10,000 bases of DNA from Trachelipus rathkii. Taxonomy: Eukaryota; Arthropoda; Malacostraca; Isopoda; Trachelipodidae. How positions within the stretch are numbered: the stretch's first letter is position 1; each line of letters starts with the position of its first letter. The translations under genes were made by a program, and so were the position numbers. The DNA lies in assembly GCA_015478945.1 (NCBI GenBank), contig JABUQX010061676.1, forward strand, positions 42,501 through 52,500, in the 5' to 3' direction. The notes beneath the pieces were generated by a model. The model saw only the letters and a list, made by a program, of their open reading frames with translations, was not told the DNA's origin and did not search any database. Shown piece after piece: positions 1 through 6,810 of this stretch.

Positions 1-239
1 TGTTACAATAAAAATGAAGGCCGTCAATAGAAGGGCGGCTGGTGGGGGGTACGCGGTATGGGCCAGTAGAAGGCTAAGATTAATTTTTTTGTTAACAAAA
101 TAGCTAAAATAATGTCTTCTAAATAATCCAAATTCTAAGAAAACACAAAAAAAAATTATCAAACCCTAATATTATATTCAAAGCTGGAAAGAGAAACGTA
201 AGGGCATGTGGTAAGACAAATCGCACGATCTCTCCTAAA

Positions 240-261
240 GGGGGAGGTGGGGGGGGGTAGG
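240..261 (+). other. G-rich run, possible weak G-quadruplex
   Basis: A run of five G, then A, GG, T, nine consecutive G, then TAGG. The second run can be split to give several G-tracts, so a two-tetrad or imperfect three-tetrad G-quadruplex is conceivable. A smaller G-rich patch lies at 41-49. Nothing else suggests a regulatory function, and a nine-G homopolymer can also arise by slippage. Confidence 0.35.
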
Positions 262-1288
262 ATGTGACCAGTGAATTCAAAGATTAATGTCCGTTGTATT
301 GGAAATATTATAAGTAAAGTTAAGTAACAGTTCGATGATCAAAAAGAGATTGAGTCACTAAAAGCATAAGAGTTGTTAAGGCGAAAAGCCCTAGACTAGA
401 CTCAACCGTTTAAAATAGAGCAGCATAAGTAGAAATATCCTATAGAAGGTGATACATACTCCATAAAAGTACGAACGAACCTTATACAAAGAAAGCAACT
501 TGAAAGGTGTGAAGTAGTACTAAAGGCGCCTCAGAACACCCAATCCTTTTGAAAGCTACTTAGAAAGAAAGATATTCCAAGAAAAATCAAGAATACCAAG
601 AATACAAAAACAAATGAAAGTTACAGTTGTGTTTTTTTCTAAGAATATGAAGTAGTTGTGTGAAAGTAGTTGTCTTGTATTGAGACGAAGTAACTGAGTC
701 TTTGAGGGATTGAAAACGACCATGCTTTCTGTCTCAATTACAAAAGCTAATACTTCAAGGAATACTCTCCAAACATTACCTATTTGCGGCTGAGTAGGAA
801 CTTGGGAAGACTTTCAAAAATGAAAGATAGAGTTGTCAACTTAAGAGTTGGGTAGGAAATAGGGTGAAAGATTGGCCATTATTGAAAAAGGTACTGAAAA
901 ATGTGGGTGTTAGATCAAAACTTGAGTAACATCAATTTTGATACGTTTAAAACAGCTAATAATAATTACATGACAAAAGTAAAGAAAATCAAAAAGGAAG
1001 GCTAGAGAGAAAAGGATAGATGCCAGAGGAAGCAAGTTTATAAATCAAAATTTTTTGCCAGACTCTATCAAACGTTCTATCGCTTCAGCAAAAATATTCA
1101 TCTGACTAAGAGTTAAAAGAAGGAAAGAAGATCGGTCAAGGGTTCGTTACGGAAGCTATACTGGCAAACTGAGATAAAAGTAAAATCAGTTATTCGCAAG
1201 GTTTCTCCAACCTTTACCGATCTATGAGATAGATAGATCGTAATATATGGAAGGACCAGTACCAAAGATTGAGGTATCGCGAATGGCC

Positions 1289-1392
1289 AAAGGGTTGCAA
1301 GGGGGGATCACCCTTTTAAGAGATTGATATAGCACACGATTCCAAGGGAAAGAAATATATTCCCAAGCTTAGTCTTGGCGTAGAGAGCCAAG
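1289..1392. other. Cluster of three short perfect hairpins
   Basis: Three inverted repeats occur in 104 nt. AAAGGG (1289-1294) pairs with CCCTTT (1311-1316). GGGAA (1346-1350) pairs with TTCCC (1360-1364). CTTGGC (1374-1379) pairs with GCCAAG (1387-1392). The stems are GC-containing, unlike the trivial palindromes in the TA tracts. No known RNA family is recognised. Chance formation of 5-6 bp stems is plausible, so this is only a weak structured-RNA candidate. Confidence 0.3.
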
Positions 1393-1629
1393 TTACTAGA
1401 TGAGAGGGGAGTTATACAGATTTGTATCACGAGCCCACACACAATCACATACCCTACTAGATACATTACCCGTACTATATCACTCAATGAGCTCACTACA
1501 TGCACAGGTTATGATAACGGTATCTAGTACGTTAGTAAATTTTAAAATTAAAATAAAATATATATTAAAAAAATAACGTTAAAAATTGCCAAATTCTAAA
1601 ACGCCGGTTCATTATAGACATTCTACCCT

Positions 1630-1655
1630 TATATATATATATATATATATATATA
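1630..1655. repeat. (TA)n microsatellite
   Basis: Uninterrupted alternating T/A of about 26 nt, followed by CTAG and further ATA-rich sequence. It is the first of about ten TA tracts in the window. Confidence 0.95.
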
Positions 1656-2091
1656 CTAGTATATAAGTATAATAGCTCTACGCCTCCTCCTATGATATGT
1701 AGCTTTACCTTAAGTTTTACGATCACCTTGTGGTAAGATGGCGCAGAGAGTATAGTCGTGCTCGCACCTCACGCACAGACAAATAATAGATCATTTATAC
1801 TATCTAAAGAAATATAGATAGTGATTTGAACAAAATCTTAAAATCCACCGACAAAACATCCACAATTCACTAATGACCGAAGGAGCTGTGAAAAGAATCA
1901 CGCAGAGTGATCCGTCGTGGCCCTTGTTTCTTATCAGACATGCCCCGAGCAAGAGCTCCTCTCGTATGATCACCTTCGAGCGCCAAAGTATTTTAATCTT
2001 ATTTTTATATTAATTAGCAAAAATAAGACCGACATCGAAAATATAAGATTGAGTATTGATTATCCTCGCAAATAGTATACAAGCAGGTATT
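1656..2091. other. Anonymous non-coding sequence with a small palindrome
   Basis: No gene is recognised. The segment holds a perfect 8-bp inverted repeat, ACTATCTA at 1799-1806 and TAGATAGT at 1815-1822, with an 8-nt loop. It also holds the 9-mer GATCACCTT twice, near 1720 and 1968. The part around 1735-1990 is richer in CpG than its surroundings, but there is no open frame or RNA family I can identify. Confidence 0.5.
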
Positions 2092-2100
2092 TTATATATA

Positions 2101-2140
<40 letters not shown>

Positions 2141-2210
2141 TATCATATATATATATAAGTATATAGTATATATATACTAATATATGTATATATATATACT
2201 ATAACTATAG
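2092..2210. repeat. Interrupted (TA)n block
   Basis: Long alternating TA with occasional G or C interruptions (TGATA, ATCATATCATAT, TATAGTATA, ATACTAATATATG). The mixed interruptions look like an old, decaying microsatellite. It is self-complementary and could form cruciforms. Confidence 0.95.
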
Positions 2211-2758
2211 CATAATACCTACCGCAGTACCTCCATACTCACACTACATCACTAATCGTATTATTCTAACTACGACTTTAAGCTATACTCAATTACCCCG
2301 TCATACATACTAACCGCTGCATAAAGACTAGACATATCCTACTCTAGCGCTTCTCCGGAGTCCTATATAGTAATACAATAAGCATAGACTAACCTAACCA
2401 AGCACTATTGACAGGGCTTATCCAGCGGGTATAGATTCTAGATTATCAGTAGCAAGAAGATAATGATACCAGAAACTATTTGAAAAATAACTGGTGAACA
2501 GACAGCTTTGAGAATCCGTCAGACTGGGCAGTTTATTTCTGAACGGGAAGTGTCTAAATGAAAGGGGAGAAATAGATTTAAGATGTCAATACAAGCATAG
2601 TTGCATACAATAGCGACTCAAATCAAAGATAGATGTGATGAAGGCCTTGAATCAAAATACAATTTGCGGCTTCTATGATAGTAATCGATCATGTGTCGTA
2701 GTCCATAGAGTGTACATAACGGGGCTATGCGAGAATCCATGAGTACTGAGAAGACTTT
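2211..2758. other. Anonymous non-coding sequence
   Basis: About 550 bp of mixed-composition sequence between two TA tracts. The first 200 bp are A/C/T-rich and G-poor on the plus strand; the remainder is A-rich. I see no coding frame, RNA gene, transposon domain or repeat unit. Confidence 0.5.
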
Positions 2759-2788
2759 TATTATTATTATATATATATATATATATAG
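2759..2788. repeat. Short (TTA)/(TA) compound microsatellite
   Basis: Three to four TTA units run directly into about 18 nt of alternating TA, then AGTATTG. A small compound simple repeat. Confidence 0.9.
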
Positions 2789-3377
2789 TATTGTACGTAT
2801 ATTTCTATATCACATTTGACAAAATGGAACAATAAGACAAATCCTTCGTTTAATTTGAGAGAGATCGGAATCTCCTCTCCGTCTATGAAGAGAAAACAAT
2901 CCAATTAGGAATTAAGCACGCCGATTACAGTCATTTTCGTCTTCATGCATCATTATACAAATAAACATACAAACAAACATACTAAGGTGAATTATCCTCG
3001 ATCGAAAGTAAGCCTCGAAATTAATTTGTCCTCTCCAATCTCACCTTTTTTTTCTCTCTCTATTTCTCGCACTTGCAAATTATTTCCAAGAATAACAATT
3101 TTTTCACTAGTAAATACTAATGTTCGAATATTTATTGGACCAATATTACAAGAATTAAAATATCAAACTACGTACACCAGGGCTTTTGTTTTTTTTGTTT
3201 TTTTTGTTTTTCTTCTGGAGTTTCGTTCGCAGTCAGGGCAGGGGTAAATACTGTTGCCAATAGACTGAATGAGGGTTCAAAGGCGGGGGAGGTTGAGGGA
3301 CGGGGTAAAGGCATAGTATAATAAGGAGTAGGCATGTGGGAACAGGTTATAAATAAGCATGGAAGACGGGATTCTTC
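2789..3377. other. Anonymous non-coding sequence with poly-T/G run
   Basis: No gene recognised. Short reading frames of up to 100 codons are present on both strands around 2945-3380, but they overlap one another antisense, show no domain, and one runs through a homopolymer. The 3225-3330 part is G-rich on the plus strand. The only distinct structure is the T8G tandem run, given separately. Confidence 0.5.
3184..3211 (-). repeat. (T8G) tandem run, possible A-rich retroposon tail on the minus strand
   Basis: T4 G T8 G T8 G T5: two exact T8 units separated by single G. On the minus strand this is an A-rich tail with periodic C, the form often taken by old LINE or SINE poly(A) tails. Sequence to its right would then be the body of a minus-strand retroposon, but I could not recognise one. 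A plain simple repeat is the alternative. Confidence 0.5.
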
Positions 3378-3394
3378 CAAGGTTGCAGTGATTT
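3378..3394 (+). repeat. Left copy of a 17-bp direct repeat
   Basis: Reads CAAGGTTGCAGTGATTT. It matches 3587-3603 at 15 of 17 positions, including an unbroken 12-mer TTGCAGTGATTT. The copies bracket 192 bp of relatively CpG-rich sequence. That spacing suits a target-site duplication around a SINE-sized insert, but no SINE landmarks were seen inside. Confidence 0.45.
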
Positions 3395-3586
3395 AACCCT
3401 CGGGCAAAGTCTGAGTAGATTTTGGAGACCGTTTGTAATAGGCCGAAAGACGCAGGAGAGCGCGCGAGCGAGAGAGAAGAACCGGTCTTCAACGTCAATC
3501 GACGACGCATGGCGTACACAAAAACGCACAAGAACGCCAATACCTACACATACTTATAAAAAACATATGCCGATGTTGCTCTCCTG
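3395..3586. other. CpG-rich 192-bp segment between direct repeats
   Basis: The segment is conspicuously richer in CpG than its surroundings, including GCGCGCGAGCGAGAG near 3460 and a run of CG dinucleotides near 3490-3520. It is bounded by the 17-bp repeat pair. It has no poly(A), no tRNA-type A and B boxes, and no terminal inverted repeats that I can find. It could be an insertion of unknown type or ordinary sequence flanked by a chance repeat. Minus-strand open frames here have no recognisable domain. Confidence 0.3.
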
Positions 3587-3603
3587 CAATCTTGCAGTGA
3601 TTT
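3587..3603 (+). repeat. Right copy of the 17-bp direct repeat
   Basis: Reads CAATCTTGCAGTGATTT. Partner of 3378-3394, with two adjacent mismatches (TC for GG). Confidence 0.45.
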
Positions 3604-3860
3604 GTGCCTACGGCTACTCCAAATATATAAAAAAATAATTATGGGGAAACTTGTGGAGCGCCAGAGTCAAATGATTTTGAGGAAATGGGGCATGGAGAAG
3701 GGGAACGGTGGGTATGAGCAGGAGGAAAATGTATTGAAAAAAAAGTAGGTACGATATATTTTCTTCTGCTTAGTTAGGCAGTTTAATTGTTGTTAATAGT
3801 AGGAAGGTTAATATTTGTTGCGCAATTGATTCAATTTATGTAAATTACATGGGCATTCAA
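3604..3860. other. Anonymous AT-rich sequence
   Basis: No coding or RNA signal recognised. It includes an A8 run near 3737 and AT-rich sequence leading into the next TA block. Confidence 0.5.
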
Positions 3861-3871
3861 TATATATATAT

Positions 3872-3907
<36 letters not shown>

Positions 3908-4016
3908 CTAATATATATATATATTCCCTTTGATATATATATATATACTATAGTTGAGATAATATAAAATTTAAAATAGCCTCTATTATATATATATATA
4001 TATATTATATATATAA
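3861..4016. repeat. Broken (TA)n block abutting the LINE fragment
   Basis: TA tracts at 3861-3955 and 3986-4016 are separated by about 30 bp of AT-rich sequence. The right end lies directly against the first recognisable RT codons (about 4021-4031). The LINE fragment therefore has no visible 5' continuation: either it is 5'-truncated here or the microsatellite expanded inside it. Confidence 0.9.
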
Positions 4017-4067
4017 TGTGCCGTCATAATGAGCGATCTATTGGTGATTTTCTTTTAATTTTCACTG

Positions 4068-4076
4068 ACTCTGGTC
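4068..4076 (+). repeat. Left target-site duplication of the SINE
   Basis: ACTCTGGTC, just left of the T18 run. The partner is ACTTGGTC at 4231-4238. Both correspond to the same RT codons (T-D-S-W-S), as expected if the target was duplicated when the SINE inserted. Each copy has since lost one or two bases. Confidence 0.6.
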
Positions 4077-4077
4077 A

Positions 4078-4230
4078 TTTTTTTTTTTTTTTTTTAAAAA
4101 GTTCACACCTCACGGGCATAGCCCTATTTCAAGGAGGGGAACTTCCTCTAGGTAATTTCTACCTAGGATTCCAACTAGTATTCGAACCCGCGACCTTACC
4201 ATGCGACTCCGTCGCTCTACCGTTTTGAGC
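4078..4230 (-). mobile_element. tRNA-derived SINE inserted in the LINE
   Basis: Read on the minus strand, the element starts with a tRNA-like head: GCTCAAAACGGTAGAGC (4230-4214) forms a D-arm with an A-box-like core, and GGTTCGAATAC (4188-4178) is a near-consensus B box. A body of about 70 bp follows with two perfect hairpins, CTAGGTA/TACCTAG (4148-4154/4160-4166) and GGGC/GCCC (4114-4117/4121-4124). It ends in a poly(A) tail, seen as T18 on the plus strand at 4078-4095, and has short flanking duplications. The anticodon and T stems no longer pair, so this is a retroposon and not a tRNA gene. Transcription would be by RNA polymerase III from the A and B boxes, with mobilisation by a LINE. I do not recognise the family name. 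Confidence 0.8.
4178..4188 (-). promoter_or_regulatory. RNA polymerase III B box of the SINE
   Basis: Minus-strand GGTTCGAATAC against the eukaryotic consensus GGTTCGANTCC; only one position differs. It lies about 30 nt downstream of the A-box-like sequence in the D-arm, a normal spacing for tRNA-type internal promoters. Confidence 0.7.
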
Positions 4231-4238
4231 ACTTGGTC
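4231..4238 (+). repeat. Right target-site duplication of the SINE
   Basis: ACTTGGTC, immediately beyond the minus-strand 5' end of the SINE. RT-like translation resumes within it at TGG (Trp, 4234-4236). Confidence 0.6.
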
Positions 4239-4512
4239 TTCTGCTCTCCGGTATTTCGATGAGTTTTTTTTGTTGTTGTAGAGATGGAAATATCGACAGC
4301 TTTCGATAGGGTCTGGTACAAAGCTTTGCTTTCTAAACTTCCCTCTTTCCATATCTATTCTTCTCTCTAATTTCCTTTCCAGTCGGTCATTCTCCTGCTG
4401 TAGAAGGCCAACGTTATCCTTTATATCTATCAATAGAGGTGTTCCTCAATGTTCTGTCTCCGTTCCCAACTTTTTCACACTTTTCTGTTACTTCATCAAC
4501 TTTCACTCTTAT

Positions 4513-4536
4513 GATGATGATGATGATGATGATGAT
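4513..4536 (+). repeat. (GAT)8 microsatellite at the RT catalytic motif
   Basis: Eight perfect GAT triplets follow TCT TAT and precede GCT TCC ACC CTT. In the RT frame this gives S-Y-(D)8-A-S-T-L where the family has S-Y-A-D-D-S-T-L. The tract therefore sits on the two catalytic Asp codons, probably by slippage from the native GATGAT. The net gain is in frame. Confidence 0.9.
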
Positions 4537-4865
4537 GCTTCCACCCTTCAGCACTCCTTTCAATTTGAAAGAAGACACAGTCAATTACAATTAACGGTGA
4601 AAGCTATGAGGGTGATCTTGGATCTTGAAGCCACTAATCTATGATCTTTCTCATATCATTAATTGGGGTAGAGAAACCAATCGTTTTCAATACCTCAAAA
4701 AATCAGTTTCTTCATCGTTCTAATTAACATAATCTTCCACACAATTGAATTATGTTCCCCGAAACGCACAACTCAAACCACTCTCTGTCCTTAATTTCGT
4801 GGTGTTTCTCTTTCATTCTATTCAATTGTGTAACCATTTCCGAAAATTTCACAAAAATTGGATGT

Positions 4866-4886
4866 AAAAAAAAAAAAAAAAAAAAA
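4866..4886 (+). repeat. A21 homopolymer at the end of RT homology
   Basis: Twenty-one consecutive A. Upstream sequence still reads like the RT thumb region (KLDV, in place of the family's KLGV); nothing downstream does. This may be a poly(A) tail of a truncated copy, an insertion junction, or slippage on an A-rich codon run. A tail in the middle of an RT domain would require premature polyadenylation or a chimera. Confidence 0.9.
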
Positions 4887-5059
4887 TTTGTGCAAACATT
4901 TCAATTTCAACTATTTTTGGAATTTAACATCGAGATTGTCGCATAAGTTATCACATTTTTATGTATTTATTTTGTTCAACATAAAAATTTTATTACTTAA
5001 TTTATACAAAGTAAATAACATTACGATTAAAATAAAAATCTTTCATATTTGTACAAACA

Positions 5060-5060
<1 letters not shown>
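4887..5060. other. AT-rich non-coding spacer
   Basis: T/A-rich sequence between the A21 run and the first (ATT)n tract. It does not continue the RT homology, and no other feature is recognised. Confidence 0.5.
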
Positions 5061-5119
<59 letters not shown>

Positions 5120-5168
5120 TTTATTATTCATTATATTATTATTATTATTGTTTTATTATTATTATTAT
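5061..5168. repeat. (ATT)n microsatellite, imperfect
   Basis: Tandem TTA/ATT triplets for about 108 nt, with breaks near 5120-5135 and 5150. Apparent proteins of Tyr or Leu runs across it are artefacts. On the minus strand it reads (AAT)n and lies directly downstream of a hairpin (5179-5200), the arrangement of a retroelement 3' tail. Confidence 0.9.
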
Positions 5169-5178
5169 CTTTGCATGA

Positions 5179-5200
5179 TTTTTCTAGGTGGGCCTAAAAA
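5179..5200 (-). other. Hairpin next to the (ATT)n tract, possible retroelement 3' end
   Basis: TTTT-C-TAGG, loop TGGG, CCTA-AAAA: eight base pairs with one bulged C. It lies 10 nt from the (ATT)n tract, in the same orientation as the hairpin/(ATT)n pair at 6147-6380. Non-LTR elements commonly end in a 3' stem-loop recognised by their RT, followed by a simple-repeat tail. The stem is short and AT-rich at its base, so support is weak. Confidence 0.35.
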
Positions 5201-5683
5201 TCTTCTGAACTTTTCATTAACTTTTTTTTTAGAACAAATCTTTGAGAAATATAAAATTCTCTCTTTTTGTAAATTAACTTAGCAACGACACTTAAAATTA
5301 ATATTAAAATATCATAATACAATTATTCCACATAAGTAAGATTAAAACTACTATGCAAAACATGGAGAAATTAAAAATGTATATAAAAATGTATAAAAAT
5401 ATATAATTTTCCTATATTTTACATTGTGGTTTTAATCTTATCAATTTTTAATAACTGTTTTTTTAATTTCAATTTTAAAGCTTCGTTATTAAAAATAAAA
5501 CATCAAATCCTTAAAAATATTCAACGTAGTGGACGAAAGCTCGGATTATTACAGAAAGAGGATGATTTTTTTTCTCAAAGAATTTGTCATAAAGAAATAG
5601 TTATATTCGGGACATTTTTAAAGGAACAGAAAAATCATGCTAAAATTATATTAAGACAAATGCCGACTCAACGTTTTTTCTAT
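5201..5683. other. AT-rich non-coding region
   Basis: Very AT-rich. It contains the 104-bp imperfect palindrome given separately. A plus-strand open run of 92 codons (5426-5704) covers the right part, but it matches nothing I know, ends in a Leu run from an ATT repeat and begins inside the palindrome arm. I do not call it a gene. Confidence 0.5.
5337..5440. repeat. 104-bp imperfect palindrome (37-bp arms, 30-nt loop)
   Basis: Left arm 5337-5373 and right arm 5404-5440 match in inverted orientation at 30 of 37 positions. The outermost 12 bp are perfect (TAAGATTAAAAC / GTTTTAATCTTA). Six of the seven differences are transitions, and three of the seven would be G-U wobble pairs in RNA. Pairing stops sharply beyond both outer ends. 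It could be a small foldback element, a MITE remnant or a hairpin RNA locus. AT-richness raises the chance of accidental pairing. Confidence 0.55.
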
Positions 5684-5700
5684 CTATTATTATTATTATT
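5684..5700. repeat. Short (ATT)n tract
   Basis: About five ATT/TTA units preceding the GT-rich segment, which is bounded on its other side by the larger (ATT)n tract at 6147. Confidence 0.85.
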
Positions 5701-5708
5701 GTAATGGA

Positions 5709-6102
5709 TTATATGAGTTGGTATATGTTTGTTTGGTGCAGTTGTCTTCCATCTTCTGTTTGTGTGTTTTTTGGATGGCTGAGTAGTTTAGTGTGCAGTT
5801 TATGGTGGGCATTGTATATATATATCTCGCTACTCACTAGCTGGTGTCGAGGTTTAGTTGCAAGCTGAAATATCCGTGGTGTGATGTTAGTGGTCCATGT
5901 GTTCAGCCGTTTTTGTGTTTTTTGTTGCATAATTGGAAGTACTGTGTGGTTGTATGGGGGTTTTTTGTTGTGTTTGTGAGCCGCTTTTTAGTTTGTATGT
6001 CTTTATTTTGAGTGGTGAGTTGTGTATGTGATTTATTTTGGATGAGTGTCGATCCATATCTTGACTGAGTTGATTGAGTATTGCGGTAGATGTTTGTGTG
6101 CG
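5709..6102 (-). pseudogene. Strand-asymmetric segment with two overlapping open frames, possible decayed coding sequence
   Basis: The plus strand is G/T-rich and C-poor throughout, making the minus strand A/C-rich. The minus strand carries an open frame at about 5890-6102 (71 codons, rich in Thr, Gln, Lys, Ser) and a second at 5709-5930 (73 codons). They overlap by about 40 nt in different frames, so one frameshift would link them. No domain is recognised. A low-T strand gives few stop codons by chance, so openness alone is weak evidence. The flanking ATT tracts suggest retroelement context, perhaps part of an untranslated or ORF1-like region. This is speculative. Confidence 0.25.
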
Positions 6103-6146
6103 TTATTTCGTGGAAGGTGGTATGATTTGTGCCGCTGGTAGATATG

Positions 6147-6343
6147 TATTATTATTATTTATTATATTAATTATTATGTATTATTATTCTTATTCCAATT
6201 ACTATTAATTATTATTAATATATTATTACTATTATTATTATTATTAGTTATTATTATTATTATTATTATTATTGATATTACTAGTTATTATTATTATTAT
6301 TATTATATTATTATTATTATTATTATGTATTATTATTATTATT
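6147..6343. repeat. (ATT)n microsatellite, about 200 bp, interrupted
   Basis: Triplet repeat with several interruptions (GTATT, ATTAATT, TTCTTATTCC, GATATTACTAG). On the minus strand it is (AAT)n immediately following a GC-rich hairpin. This is consistent with an expanded 3' tail of a non-LTR retrotransposon. Confidence 0.92.
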
Positions 6344-6380
6344 TGGGCTCAATTGGACGAAAACGTCCCCTAGTAGCCCA
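6344..6380 (-). other. Two-tier hairpin beside (ATT)n, probable non-LTR element 3' end
   Basis: The outer stem is TGGGCT (6344-6349) with AGCCCA (6375-6380). The inner stem is GGACG (6355-6359) with CGTCC (6364-6368), with an AAAA loop. Both stems are perfect. On the minus strand the structure ends one base before (AAT)n, the expected order for a retroelement 3' UTR: stem-loop, then repeat tail. Upstream on the minus strand (6381 to about 6480) the sequence is AT-rich and untranslated-looking, and no RT was recognised there. Confidence 0.6.
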
Positions 6381-6810
6381 TTTCTCATATAGTATATTTC
6401 TTTTGTTTTAATTTTATTCTGTAAGCGATCAACCTAAATGTATTATTTTAGTTGAGAATAAAGTATTTTTGGACTTTATGATTTGATTATTCAAAGTTTC
6501 CTAGACAAAGACAAAAAATACAAAATTTGAGTTCATAAAAATGATACTCGTCCAATAGAACTTTTATAACGAAAGAAATTTAAGAGAGAAAAAATTTTAA
6601 TGTTCGAATTCTATCTTAAATATTAATAATATTAAACTCTCGTTGCATTTGGAAAGAAAATAATAAAAAAAAAAATCTTACAATTGTATCTCAGCAAATA
6701 TGGGGAAATTAAAGCAAATAAATCGTTAAGCTAATAAATGATTATTTGGAGAGACTGACTAAAAGTATTTAGATTTTTATTAAAATATCTTTATCTCTAT
6801 AAAGAAAACT
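6381..6810. other. AT-rich non-coding region
   Basis: AT-rich sequence with scattered poly(A) runs (A11 near 6665). AATAAA-type hexamers are abundant simply through composition. If the 6344-6380 hairpin marks a minus-strand retroelement 3' end, the part nearest it would be that element's 3' UTR. No coding frame is recognised. Confidence 0.5.

Larger units (their letters stand above)
1..1629. other. Anonymous non-coding sequence without recognisable gene
   Basis: A 1.6-kb stretch of mixed, A-rich sequence with no codon structure, domain, tRNA or transposon homology that I can recognise. Stops are frequent in all six frames. The longest open run is a 65-codon minus-strand frame near 1308-1505 with one hydrophobic stretch, but it matches no family I know and overlaps a hairpin cluster. 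Local features worth naming are the G-rich run near 240-261 and the hairpins at 1289-1392. It is most likely intergenic or intronic. Confidence 0.6.
4021..4865 (+). pseudogene. Jockey-like non-LTR retrotransposon reverse transcriptase, decayed fragment
   Basis: An active copy would encode the RT that copies LINE RNA into a nicked chromosomal target. Translation in pieces follows the order of jockey-clade RT. RSIGDFLLIFTDS (about 4034-4072) corresponds to the family's RSTGDLLAYLT.. block. WSSALRYFDE (4234-4263) follows the SINE. AFDRVWYKALLSKLP (4299-4343) is RT motif A, with its Asp in FDR. INRGVPQCSV (about 4429-4458) matches the GVPQGSV motif, with Gly changed to Cys. SY plus an Asp run and STLQHSFQFERR (about 4507-4580) is motif C (YADD). 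LSHIINWGRE and NAQLKPLSVLN (4763-4795) follow the downstream palm/thumb. Frameshifts lie near 4264-4271, 4368 and between 4580 and 4640, and in-frame stops occur after 4690. No endonuclease, ORF1 or 3' UTR is present. It is non-functional. The clade is assigned from remembered motif order, not a search. Confidence 0.85.

Noticed and set aside
1308..1505. 65-codon minus-strand frame with a hydrophobic segment
   Set aside because: Short, unrecognised and isolated; it overlaps the hairpin cluster and has no splice or promoter support.
3184..3250. Plus-strand splice acceptor (T-rich tract then GTTCGCAG) with a donor-like GGGTAAAT 10 nt later
   Set aside because: It would define an exon of about 11 nt with no partners. 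The T-rich tract is a simple repeat and the match is probably chance.
3168..3540. Overlapping 60-100 codon frames on both strands
   Set aside because: They conflict with each other, run partly through a poly-T tract and have no recognisable domain.
4165..4236. A functional tRNA gene on the minus strand
   Set aside because: The D-arm and B box are preserved, but the T stem, anticodon stem and acceptor do not pair, and a poly(A) tail follows. It is a SINE head.
4110..4433. Minus-strand 107-codon frame with a coiled-coil-like charged region
   Set aside because: It lies antisense to the LINE RT fragment and crosses the SINE, so it is a shadow of those elements.
4858..5282. Plus-strand frames of 77-106 codons with Lys, Tyr or Leu runs
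   Set aside because: They run through A21 and the ATT repeat. The RT homology upstream is in other, broken frames.
5426..5704. 92-codon plus-strand frame rich in Lys, Phe and Leu
   Set aside because: It starts inside an inverted-repeat arm and ends in an ATT-derived Leu run. Composition is that of AT-rich non-coding DNA, and no family was recognised.
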